This document shows positions 47,711-57,862 of a stretch of DNA of 64,000 bases, piece after piece (positions within the stretch are counted from its first letter, which is position 1; each line of letters begins with the position of its first letter). This DNA is from Myripristis murdjan. Lineage: Eukaryota; Chordata; Actinopteri; Holocentriformes; Holocentridae. The position numbers and the translations under genes were made by a program. Under the pieces are notes generated by a model, which did no database searches, was not told the DNA's origin, and was given only the letters and a program-made list of their open reading frames with translations. Location of the stretch: assembly GCF_902150065.1 (NCBI RefSeq), contig NC_043989.1, forward strand, positions 23,301,667 through 23,365,666, given 5' to 3'.

Positions 47711-49534
47711 TCAGCCGAAGGTGCTGTTGTTCCAGGCCACGTTGGCTGCATCCATGTCGACAAAGTTAATATAGATCCTGAAACAGACGCAGAGACACCG
47801 GGTTAATGAGGTTAGACGTTAACACTGTGTGAGATCTGAGAGATGCAGCAGTTCGAGAAAGCTCGCGTCAACATGTCACTACATTATCAACGCATGTGCT
47901 GATGACGTGCTCGCTGCCTGTGTTTGCTACCTGTCAGGAGAGACGCCCAGGTGTTTGTTGAGCAGTCCACACAACAGTTTGGAGTAATTTTTGTTCTGGG
48001 CGCCGCTGATCTTGCCAATACTGTGGAGGGAGCAGAGGGCACAGGGGTCTCCCTTTCCCCCAAACATCATCATTTGGTCAGGGACGATGTGCACAGCAAT
48101 ATACTGGAATATAAAAAACGGATACATAAATAGATTTCAGACCTTAGGACAGACAGAATTGTATCATAAATATTGTGCATGTGGCTGATCAGTCACAAAG
48201 CCATCGGTCCATGGCGAAGAGGTGTCACTGGGGCTGAACCATATATCATAACTGTTATATAGATATGAACATGCGAGATATTAATATCTAAAAAGGTACC
48301 AATATGGATGATATCAAATTTAGGGATTAGCCTAAGACACTGATTGGTCTGTTCTGGTCAAAAAATACTTTGTGAAGTAACTGCATTTCCTACATCCATT
48401 TGATATTATGTTGTTCTTTAAAGAATGCTTAATTCTCACTGTCACTGCACCTGAACCCAGAGTCATATTGTATGTTGTACTGCTATTAAGATATCTGGCA
48501 TAAATATTGACAAATGATATTTTGTCCATATTGTGAAGCCCTACCACTATCTACACTTACACTAACTGAACCCAGATATTATCTTATTTTTAGCATGATA
48601 ATGAAGAGCAAAAATCAAGAAAGTTGTAAGCCATAATTTCAAAGTCATGCAAGGGTGCATGCTAGAGCAATATTCTTATTAAGTTGAATATAGTTAGTTT
48701 AGTTGCATGTGTAGTGACCAAAATGATATTTTCTTGTCAGTCGGTGCTCCACTCATCCCCAAAATGCAGTGCATATAGCCTGACTAGGGTTCAAATTCTT
48801 TTAAATTGCATTCGTCTTTATGAAATAATATAGTTAGGGTGATTTCAGTGTGTATGACATGGCAGATAAAGACAGTTTTAATGCACTTCAGGGTACAGGG
48901 AATGAATGGCTGACTCATGCCCCCATCAATCATCTACCCAAGTCAGCTCTCTACAAAACAGTAGCCAGTGTTTGCATATGAGTTCAGCTCCACTGCTACA
49001 GATCCAGTAGACAGAGAGCACCTCACTACAATACACTAGATTGGCAGTGCCCTATTTAAACTGTGGTCTATTGGGAACATGTTTGCGCATGCCCGTTGTG
49101 TCAAGTTCAAGTTAAAGATTTAGAGCCCCAGATCACTGTTTACACCCTCTAAGGGCTTTTCAGGCTTACAAGTACACAACAGACAAAATAAAACAAAACG
49201 ACAACCCCTGATTTAATCCTCTCAGGCTCATCAGGAGCATGTGCACTGGCTCATTAGGAAACGGTGATAGAGAATATGTAGTTTCTACTGGGATAGCGCT
49301 TTGTTTACTCTGTGTCAACAACACATGGGTGGATGTGTCAGCATCTCCTTGGGGGTGGCTACCCATCAGATCCGTGTGAAGGTGGGACAGGTTATGTATA
49401 GCAGCAGTAAGCCCCCCCCGGCCTACCTGTGCAGGTTTGCCCATCGCCTTGGCCAGCTCCTCCGTGGCCTCGGACAGCAGCGCAGGCGGGATGTCGCCTT
49501 TGGCCACGTTAGTGTTCACCATGAACATCGGCAT
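47711..49534 (-). CDS. mif: macrophage migration inhibitory factor
   Basis: Complete, 115 residues in three exons (49427-49534, 47931-48103, 47711-47777) with intron phases 0 and 2, as in other vertebrate MIF genes. Small trimeric cytokine and tautomerase released without a signal peptide. Visible hallmarks are: Met-Pro start, the Pro becoming the catalytic N-terminus; Lys33 in GKPAQY; the redox-type CALC motif at residues 57-60; SIGKI near 63-67; and the C-terminal [20 protein letters not shown] with the active-site Tyr and Asn. No residues essential to the family appear lost. It lies head-to-head with zinc-finger gene 3, starts 1187 bases apart. The first intron (1.3 kb) contains an AT-rich repeat. 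Confidence 0.98.
48229..48545. mobile_element. AT-rich MITE-like repeat in mif intron 1
   Basis: Begins GGGGCTGAACCATATATCAT and ends with the rough inverse CCATATTGTGAAGCCC; the interior is ATAT-rich. Related in style to 40976-41290. Confidence 0.35.
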
Positions 49535-50720
49535 GACTGCTCCTTTTCCAGTGCTCTCCCACTATATCGGATGAGCGTATGCCTGCGATGCCGCTTTCTG
49601 CTTCACAGGCGGAAATCAGGGACTACTTTTTCTTCCTCTGGAGTGTGCGCTCATGTGACAAACAACACGGATGAACAGCGCCGCCATCCTTTCTGGAAGA
49701 CGGCTTTAAGCATAGCACCCTCGTATTGTTGACACAGAGTGAACAAAACGCCAACCGCGTAGAAACTATGCATGCTTTGTTGCCGTTTCCTAATGTATAC
49801 ATTTTTATCTCCACTGCGAATATTACATTGTGCAGAAAGACCTCATGGAGGGTGTTTTTAGTGTGCGCCCGCTTGTGAGTGTCGGGTCATTACGGTAGTG
49901 CGCATGCGCCGTTTCCTCAAGCATCCTCAAGCACTGTTGAAGGAGGCGAGAAGGAAAACAGTACCTGGGAGAGAAGGGGAGAAGTTGGATGTCTTTTTTC
50001 CTTTGTCACTCCGCCTCTGTGCTTATGAACAGCGGCGAGGCTGATCCGTGAACCCTTAACTCACCCGGCCTCTCGCCGTTTGACCTCTTGTTCTTCTGAT
50101 TTCAGGCAACAAACGGTGCGTATCCGAGCTAAATTAGCCTGGTCTGCTAGCACCACCACTCTCCGCCGTTTCGGAGAGGTTAACTGCTCCGCTTCTCGTA
50201 CTGGCTGCTGGATGTCGATCAATATTACAAGTCAGCAAGTTAACTAGCGAGCTGTCGTGACGCAGGTTTTGTATTTAACAAACCGGACTAGCGCTTTAGT
50301 GCTCTGTAAATACTCTGCAAAGCTAGAGTCTTGTCAGTAACTTGATAATAGGGATGGAATAGGAATACTAACCATACTGTAACTGTGGATTCATGGAGCT
50401 GTATCACTCTTTACTGTCAAAATCATGTTGCTGTATAGTGTAAAGTTAATTTGTTTAATCTTGCTGTTGACATAGGATATGTGGATAACATTATCAGACA
50501 TATCAGATATGTTAAGATAAGATTGGATAAGAGGAAACTTGCTGATCCCCTTGGGAAGTGGGTCTAATGAATTGGCTCATATCATAGAAATTGAATCCCC
50601 ATTCAATTTCTGTGGCTCATATGCATTGGTTCTTTGATGATACATTGACTCAGTCGTTTATGTTGCCACTGAAGAACCATCAGGTCCAGTCCCACATTCA
50701 CTTGACCCAAACCCGTGACC
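49535..50720. promoter_or_regulatory. divergent promoter region between mif and zinc-finger gene 3
   Basis: The 1.2 kb between two head-to-head starts is CpG-containing. A full NRF1 palindrome, TGCGCATGCGCC, is at 49899-49910. A likely leader-exon acceptor (GATTTCAG near 50098-50105) precedes a GGTGCGTAT donor-like site. The stretch near 50510-50570 (GCTGATCCCCTTGGGAAG) resembles a LINE tail. Shared control of the two genes is inferred from layout. Confidence 0.5.
49899..49910. promoter_or_regulatory. NRF1 site
   Basis: TGCGCATGCGCC, a full NRF1 palindrome about 370 bases from the mif start and 810 from the zinc-finger gene 3 start. The same core occurs in the gene 2 promoter. Confidence 0.6.
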
Positions 50721-51491
50721 ATGATGGAGGAATCAGTGACCACGTTCGAGACCCACCTCACCGCCGTGATGGACAGTCTCATCCGAGCCTCGGTGTGTGA
50801 GATCACCAAACTCTTCCAGGAGACAGTGAACGACTACCTGGTGGAGCTGTCCCTCAACCGGAAGGAGAACGAGGCTCTGAAGCTCCGGCTCAGGCTGACC
50901 GAGAACAAGCTGAGAAACGAGCGCAAGTATGGGATGGGCTGGGCTGCCAACCGCCGCAATGCCGGACTGGTGGCCGAGGACGGAGCCGGAGGGCGGAAGA
51001 AACGGAAAGTTCAGGTGCCAAGTAAGTGTTTTTCACGAGCGAGCTGTTGACTGGCTTGCCCATCTTTCCATCACCCTCGAGTTTGTGTCTTTTAGAGCAG
51101 TGTCACTTTGATCAAATGGGAGTCTACCAGCAAAATCTTCATTATCATCATCATTATTGTTCTTCTTCTTATTGTTGTTGTTGTTATTATTGTGGTAGGA
51201 TACGTGTGTGGTTTGGTTGTTGTTTTTTTTCAATGCAAGAAACAGGGAATTGAAATCTTGCCTTGCATTCAGGGCTTATGTGAAGACGCACTTGTTTTGT
51301 TGGAAACCATCTGGCAAGAGCTGATCTCTCCCTCCCTCCCTCCCTCCTTCCTCTCTCCCTCCTCCCTTCCTCCTCCGCCTCCTCTTCATGCTCGCTCCCT
51401 CGTCCTTCACCTCCCCCCTCTCCTCTCTCCGCTGCATTCTGTCCCTCCCACTCCTCTGTGCTTTTGCACACACACACTCTCTCTCTCTCTT

Positions 51492-51529
<38 letters not shown>

Positions 51530-51658
51530 CACCCCCACCTCCTCCACTTTTTCTCTCTCTTTTTCTCTCTCGCTCTCTCTCGTTCTCTCTCCTCTTCCCT
51601 GCGCGCTTCCTCTCCAACTCCACCTCCTCCTCCTCCCCTTCACGCTCTCTCCTTATCC

Positions 51659-51693
<35 letters not shown>

Positions 51694-54600
51694 CCCTGCC
51701 CCCACCTCCTCGCCGCTGCTCTCCTGCTCTGCTCTCCTTCATCACGTTGCGCCCCCCCTTCCCTCCCCTCCCCCCACCTCCTCCACTCCACTCCTCCCCT
51801 GCCCCCCCACCTCCACCCCCACCGCCACCGCCGCCACCACACTCCATAATTACACACTCCCTCTCCACTTCCACTTCTCCTCTTTCTCTCTCTCTCTCCC
51901 TCCCTCCCTCCCTCCCTTTCTCCCCCCTCTTCTCGCCTCTTCACCCTCCCCTCTCTTCTTTCTCCTTCAACACGTCCTCTCCTTCCTCCTCTCCTCTCCT
52001 CTCCTCTCCGCTGGCTCCACTTCTCCTTTCCGCCTCTCGCTCCTCTCCTCTGTCACGTGTCCTCCTCTCCTTCCCACTCTCCTGCTCTCTCGTCTGTCCT
52101 TCTCCACCCCTTCTCTCCTCTCTCGTTCATCACGCTCGCTCTCCCTCCCTCCTGCCCCTACTCCCTTTCCTCTCTTTCCCTTCCCCCAACGGCACCTCTG
52201 CTCCCCTCCGCCTGCCTCTCCACCCACCCACACCCCCCCTTCCTCCTCATCTCCCACTTCTCCGCCCTCTTCTCTCCTTCATCTCTCTCTCTCCCCCCTC
52301 TGCCCCCCTCCACATCTCCTCCCACTTATCTCGCTCTCTCCCGTTCTCCCTCTGTGCCTCTCCCTCCCCCTCATATTTCATTCTCTCTCCTTCCTGTCTC
52401 CCCATGCCCTCCCTTCCTCCTTCCTCTCTCACCCCCCATCCCCTCTCCCTTCCCCACCCCCCATCCCTCCCTCCTTCCTTCCTTCTTCTTCTTCTTCTTC
52501 TTCTCCCCCTTCTCTCCTCTCCACAGGAGGCAAGTCAAAGAAGGGCCCAGCAGCAGCCTATGGCAAGGGCTGGCCTGGAGGTGTGTGGGAGGAAGGAGGA
52601 GGCAGCGACGGCGGGGGCGGCGGAGGAGGAGGAAGAGGAAGCGGAGGAGCTGTGGGGATGGTAGCAGCAGCAGCAGGAGGAGGAGGAGGAGGAGCAGGCG
52701 GAGGAGGAGGAGGAGGAGGAGGGGGGAAGGAGGCCAGGGAGATGTACCTCATCCAGTTCCCTGGGGACGAAGAGGATGAGGGAGGGATGGTGGAGGACGA
52801 GGAAGGGGAGGGCAGCCTCAGTGGAGAGGGGGAGGAGACGGCCAACATCAAAGAGGAGGTGAGGGAGACAGGCTTTCTCAGAGGAGGAGTAGGAGGAGAA
52901 AGTGGCACAGCATCTCTGCACCGCTCAGCAGCTTCGTATGGAAAAAGGATGTAGACAGAAAGAGAGAGATAATACAGCGGGAGAGAGAGATAGAGTTTTG
53001 CTTGGTTTTTTTTGTTTTTTTTCAGCCACTGAATCACTGCAGAGATGTAGTGGATAAAGGGAAAGCTATTGATTTGATATTTAGCTTCCAGAGGGGCCTG
53101 TCGAGTGGGGCTCTCCAAATCTCAAGTGCAGCGAGCTTTTAGGTAGAAATACTAGCGGTCGAGGTGAACAGCATTTTGCTATTCTGCCTCATGACCGAGT
53201 GGCAGGGCACAGCTCCGCTCCTCATGTCTGTCTTTGAACATCCAAAGCACACTGAATGCATTGTTCACCTCCTTGTTAAGTCTGTTCAAGGTGCTGGTAA
53301 AGAATTATTCTGTGTAAAGGCAGACCAATAGGCAAAATCAGAGCGAGAGAAAGAAAAAAGGCTCACTAGCATTATTCTCAGATAGTTTCTAAAATGCAAA
53401 TGGCCAGGGTGTAAGCATTTTTTTTTTAAGTTAATACCAAAAAAAAAAAAAAAGACACTTCCCACTCACCCCGAGTGCTGTTTATCCATCCAGATCGTTT
53501 CTGCGTGATTTGGTGAGGTTTCCAGTCAGTCTCAGTACATTTGGGCTGGAAAGGTATTGTGTTTTTTTGAGCTCAAACCTTTGAAAAAAAAAAATCACAT
53601 GTGGAAAACTCAGCAGCGACAGCTCTTTCCAAAAACAATAATACAGATACCCAGCACAGTCGACAGCCCTTTGGGGCAAAGATTTTTGGTGGGAACTATT
53701 TCCTGCTGTAGAACGTTGACAAGCTGTATCTATCCGCCGCCAAAGAGTATGAATTTGAGGCTAAACCTGGCCAAATCACACAAACTTTTGGATGACAGAT
53801 TGCGCTAAGGGTGAGTGGGAGAGTATCTTTTCTGGGGGGGGGAACTATTACTGTTACATGCAAAGCAGACAATCACTTGAATTTAGTGTCTGGTTTTCTT
53901 CTTGTGGTTTGTAATAAAATCAGACCTACTCACAATGTTATTTTTCAACTCTGTGACTCTATATGCAGTTTGCTCAGCTAGAGGGCTATCAACCAGCTTC
54001 TCTCCGGCTAATCAAGGAGGCTTTGAAGATGGACCCACCCAACCAGAACCTCCACACGGGCTCCAGAGGCCAGAGCGAAGGTAATGAGACCTGGGACACA
54101 TTCACTACGGGAGGGGAAATTGGTAAAATGTTCAGGGAGTCATACTATGCAAGAAAGCAGAAATGATCTCCCCTTTCCTCCTCTTTCTATCTCCTCACTG
54201 CAGGAGACTTGTCGGATCGTCCCCCAGCTCTTCATTCAGGACAGAGGGAGGAGGAGAATTGGGAGGTTGGCTCAGCGGAGCCATCAGAGGGAGGCATGAC
54301 CATGGATGAGCTAAGGGGTCTGGAGACGGCACTCAGAGCTGAGAGGGGGCGCGAGCAGGCCGCCATGAGAGCCTCTAAGCCAGTCAGCCCCAACCCAGAG
54401 ATATTACCAGGCAGTGAGATCAGCTTGGCCCCCAAATACATCGGCTTGGATGGACTAGAACAGGACGGGGAGTTGGAGCCGCAGCCGCCTACCCTGGAGA
54501 GAGAGGACCTGCTGGTGCAGGGCAGGCTGAAGGACGGGCTGAGGGTGGGAGGGGTGGCGGGGGTGGAGCTGAGGTCGGGCTGGGCTAAGAGACTGAGAGA

Positions 54601-55252
54601 GGGGGACTTGACTGCAGTCATGACTGGAGACGGCGTGGTGGAGCATGGAGAGCCGGACGAGCTGCCTCACCTGTCCACCCCGGGCAGTGCCGGGGACAGC
54701 GGAGGGGAAGAAGACGGAGGCGGTGACTTGCTGCACTTTTGCCCCCAGTGTGGAGGAGGCTTCACGTCTGAGGCCGAGTTGGAGGAGCACCCCTGTCCAC
54801 TAGGAGGCGCCCATTTACAGAGCAGCAGAGTCGAGGACACTCCTTTCCCCTGCGCCTCCTGCGGCAACTCCTTCAGCCACGCCTGGGCGTTAAAGAACCA
54901 CGAGTGTGCTTGCGCCGCCGAGCGGCCGCACTGCTGTGAGATCTGTGGAAAGCGCTTCACACACTCGCGCTCACTGGAACGCCATCAGCTGGTGCACACA
55001 GGCGAGAGACCACATCGGTGCCCACAGTGTGGGCGCAGCTTCAGTCGTCTAGGCAACCTGGAGCGCCACCAGCGGATCCACACTGGTGAGCGTCCGTACG
55101 GGTGCGAGGCGTGCGGGAAGCGGTTCAGCCGCGTGGAGTATCTAAAGAGACACCAGCTGATTCACAACAGTGAAAAGGCAGCTCTCCAGTGCTCCCACTG
55201 TGGGAGGAGCTTTAGTGATGTGGAGCAACTGAAAAGCCACCAGTGCTTTTAA
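50721..55252 (+). CDS. C2H2 zinc-finger protein 3 (coiled-coil N-terminus, poly-Gly, mixed C2H2/C2HC fingers)
   Basis: Four coding exons: 50721-51021, 52527-52858, 53969-54080, 54204-55252; 1794 nt, 597 residues; intron phases 1, 0, 1. Exon 1 holds the family module (TAVMDSLIRASVCEITKLFQ, VELSLNRKENEALKLRLRL) followed by a basic KKRK patch. Exon 2 is dominated by long Gly runs and an acidic stretch (GDEEDEGGMVEDEEGEGSL) and ends in IKEE. Exon 3 encodes LEGYQPASLRLIKEALKMDP. The last exon has an acidic linker, then six finger units from residue 426. Units 3-5 are canonical C2H2 with TGERP linkers; units 1, 2 and 6 are C-x2-C-x12-H-x-C. It ends at HQCF, right after the last unit. Probably nuclear and DNA-binding. 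No orthologue assigned. Confidence 0.88.
51325..52526 (+). repeat. 1.2-kb homopyrimidine-rich intron tract
   Basis: Nearly the whole first intron of zinc-finger gene 3 is C and T, with hardly any G or A, in (TC)n, (CCT)n, (TTC)n and C runs up to the acceptor CTCCACAG. Because stop codons all contain A or G, all plus-strand frames stay open for hundreds of codons (up to about 518). These are artefacts, not genes. Confidence 0.9.
52600..52735 (+). repeat. GGA/GGC/GCA codon repeat in exon 2 of zinc-finger gene 3
   Basis: Imperfect trinucleotide array encoding Gly runs of 8 to 10 with a short Ala run (VAAAAG). It includes eight to twelve consecutive GGA/GGC units twice; likely length-polymorphic. 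Confidence 0.85.
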
Positions 55253-55484
55253 GCCTCTTGCGAAATTATTTGACTGAACTGGGAGGAAGAAGCCGTTGAG
55301 TTGATGAGTGAGGTGAATGTGATAGGATGTAGGAATCTGGTGAATGTGAAAGGTTGATGCTTGTGTTATTCTCAGTGATTTGGTGCTATATTTCTTACAG
55401 CATCTGACAAGACAAAAAGTTGAACTGATATTTTGGCATAGCAGAGGAATTGACAGGAAGTCAATTGTACATGGCATTTCCCCA

Positions 55485-55490
55485 AATAAA
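55485..55490 (+). terminator. polyadenylation signal of zinc-finger gene 3
   Basis: AATAAA 233 bases after the stop codon; a second one at 55745-55750 could serve a longer 3' UTR. Confidence 0.55.
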
Positions 55491-55987
55491 AAGAAGTAAA
55501 AATCCGTTGGACATTAAGCAATTATGTTTGGAGGTGATATTACGTGTACATAGAAAACCTTGTACTTATTTATTATTCTCAAAAAATGTACATTTTTTAT
55601 CTTTGTATCAATAATTCATCTTCCTGTAAAATAAAATATGATGGCCTTGTTTTTTCTGAAAATATCATTATTGACATTTTGGTATTTTGTATGTTTTTTT
55701 GTTTGTTTGTTTTTTCTTTGTTTGTTTCGATCATACCAATGAGAAATAAACATTTGAATTCTTCAGTTGACTCCTTTGAATAATTCTTCATACAAACAAG
55801 AGTTCACATAGGATCTTTATTTTAGATAATCATGTTTTATCAGCATGTTATAAGATGACAGTGATACAAAGCTCATTTTGACAACAACTTTTTTTTTTTT
55901 TTAATCATGGCAGGACAGCAGTTGAATGAGTTAAAGGCCTAATAAGTAGTTACAGAAAAGGAGCATTCATGATGAAAGAGGAGGAGA

Positions 55988-55993
55988 TTTATT
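55988..55993 (-). terminator. polyadenylation signal of the ENDOD1-like gene
   Basis: AATAAA on the minus strand 160 bases after the stop codon at 56153. The zinc-finger gene 3 transcript converges from the other side about 240-500 bases away. Confidence 0.55.
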
Positions 55994-56152
55994 GGGACTT
56001 GAGTCACCAGGGGATGTGTTGTCGCTGGTGAATACGGCCACCTGGGAGCCCTTGGCAGACATGGAAACAGTGGAGATGGCAAGATGTTGAACAAGGTGTG
56101 TGCAAGTAACCAAAGTAGATAGGTGACTTCTGGTTTCAATAAGTCAGCCTCA

Positions 56153-57862
56153 TCACTGACACTGCCCATGAAACAGGCTGATTGGCATGGCCAGCCTTTG
56201 TTTCAGGATAGTCTCCAGGATCTCTAAGGACATCAGCCTCACATCATATCCTCTGTCCGACTCCTTTGCCTTGGAATCCATTGGCACGATCTCCTCCCCA
56301 CTCTCGCGGTCATTCCTCCCCACTGCAGCATATGTGGGGAAATAGGGCCGCACAGACTCAGGAAGGCTGGCGTTGTAGGACGGGCAGCAGTAGGCAGACC
56401 ACATGTACTCAGGCACTGCCACCCTGTTTTTGATCCAGCGATCTGCACAGTTGTAGGGAATGGCACCGGTGATGACAAACATGGGTCCTGTGCAGAAGGC
56501 CTCGAGCCTGGCCCTCACCTCATTCTCCAGCTTAGCCCAGGGGCCGGAGTTGGAGCCTAAGCGCTGGGGGACAGCGTTGGTCAGGGTGAAGGTGGCTTGC
56601 CGGTCCTCGAATTCATGGTGGTGCGAACTGGGGTTTAGGTGGCCTTTGGTGTAGGTGGAGTTTTTATAGTCCAGAAGCACCGCCTGGCTCTCAATCACAT
56701 TCTGGCTGACGGGGCGATTCTTTGGGAAGGGGCGCATCTCTGCACTGTCACGGGAGAAGGCCAGCTTAGTGCAGGGAGACAGAGAGAGGGGACATCACTG
56801 TATAGCAATAGGATGGCATATTTGGCAGCCTACCTCTTAAAACATCTCAGTTGTGTCTTAATCATGTGTGTGAGTGTGTACATTCATTAAGAGTGTGTGA
56901 GTAATCCAGCCATGTAGTTTGGAAAATGAAACAAAAACAGAGGTTGTGACGTTTTTGTGTCCATTCTTTGTCACCTCATTAATTAAAATGCTTACACAGC
57001 ATTTTTACTTTACTTACAGTTTATGGGAGGTCTAAATGCCTATTTTCATAGAAATTACCAATCACTGACTTAAAACAAACCACAAATATCCATTAGGCGT
57101 ACATGCAAATGCAGTGTTCTTTTTCTGCGATATGCTGATTGATCCAACCTTATTTGAATCCAGCCATACATACTGTATGCATCATATAGACACTTAGAGT
57201 CTACTTTAAAAAACAAAAGCTGTGATGTCATTTGCACCTCAAAGAACGAAGAGGTTAGGTGAGGACTGTGTTGTTTGTGAGAGAAAGGCAAGCATCCATT
57301 GAGTGTATAGAGTAATGCTTAACATTTGCTGCTCTGTTGTTGTTACACCTCCATCTCAAAGGAAGATACTGCAATCCTCCAAGGGGACTTGGCTCCACTT
57401 CTCCCCCCTGTCAAGCCATTAGCTTTTGTTGTGTTGTTTTTTTTTTCCCCACCACAGTATATACAAGCATAAAATTATCTATCAGAGCTCTACTCAATAG
57501 GAGACCTAGCATTAATAATAGTAAATAGCTGTTCTCTCTCACACACACACACACATATATTTTGTCTCTCTCACCTGTGGTTCATACTTCCAAATGTTTT
57601 TGGGCCGTTTGCCTGCAGCAGGAGTGAGTGTGTAGGCAGAGTACAAGGGCGTGCGACGCTGCAAGTGGTACAGGCTGGCAAAGCGGTACTGGTTTTTGTA
57701 GCGCTGGCATATCGGCCGGTACCCTTCTGTATCGATGCCCTCTGGCGGAACTCTCTTGTAGAAGAAGCGCAGGCAGTGAGAGAAGTCTCCAACCTCTCCC
57801 AGGACCAAGCCACCGAGACAGGGTAGAAGAAGCAAAAGAGCCCCCTTCGAGGATTGCAGCAT
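56153..57862 (-). CDS. ENDOD1-like secreted DNA/RNA non-specific endonuclease
   Basis: Two exons, 57575-57862 and 56153-56764 (phase 0 intron, donor CACAG|GTGAGA, acceptor CACTAAG|CTG); 299 residues. Residues 1-22 form a signal peptide (MLQSSKGALLLLLPCLGGLVLG). The rest is the NUC domain of ENDOD1-type proteins. Catalytic-site strings are YTKGHLNPSSHH (His138) and the metal-binding Asn159 in TLTNAVPQ. Also seen are the family wording FYKRVPPEG, PICQRYKNQYRFASLYH, RTPLYSAY near the N-terminus and GPMFVITGAIP later. The usual [DE]RGH motif is TKGH here, with Arg replaced by Lys, a variation common in this subfamily as far as I recall. It is shorter than mammalian ENDOD1 (about 500) and lacks an obvious C-terminal membrane segment, as in other fish paralogues. 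Likely secreted or lumenal. Confidence 0.9.

Noticed and set aside
51276-51944. Minus-strand Arg/Glu/Gly-rich frame of 222 codons
   Set aside because: Reverse complement of the same pyrimidine tract; no domain or splice support.
51108-52954. Overlapping plus-strand frames of 518, 498 and 240 codons
   Set aside because: They translate the homopyrimidine intron tract; Ser/Leu/Pro-only composition and lack of stops follow from base composition. Only the last part of one frame (from 52527) is real exon.
54232-54621. Minus-strand 129-codon frame opposite zinc-finger gene 3
   Set aside because: Antisense shadow of the acidic linker in the real exon.
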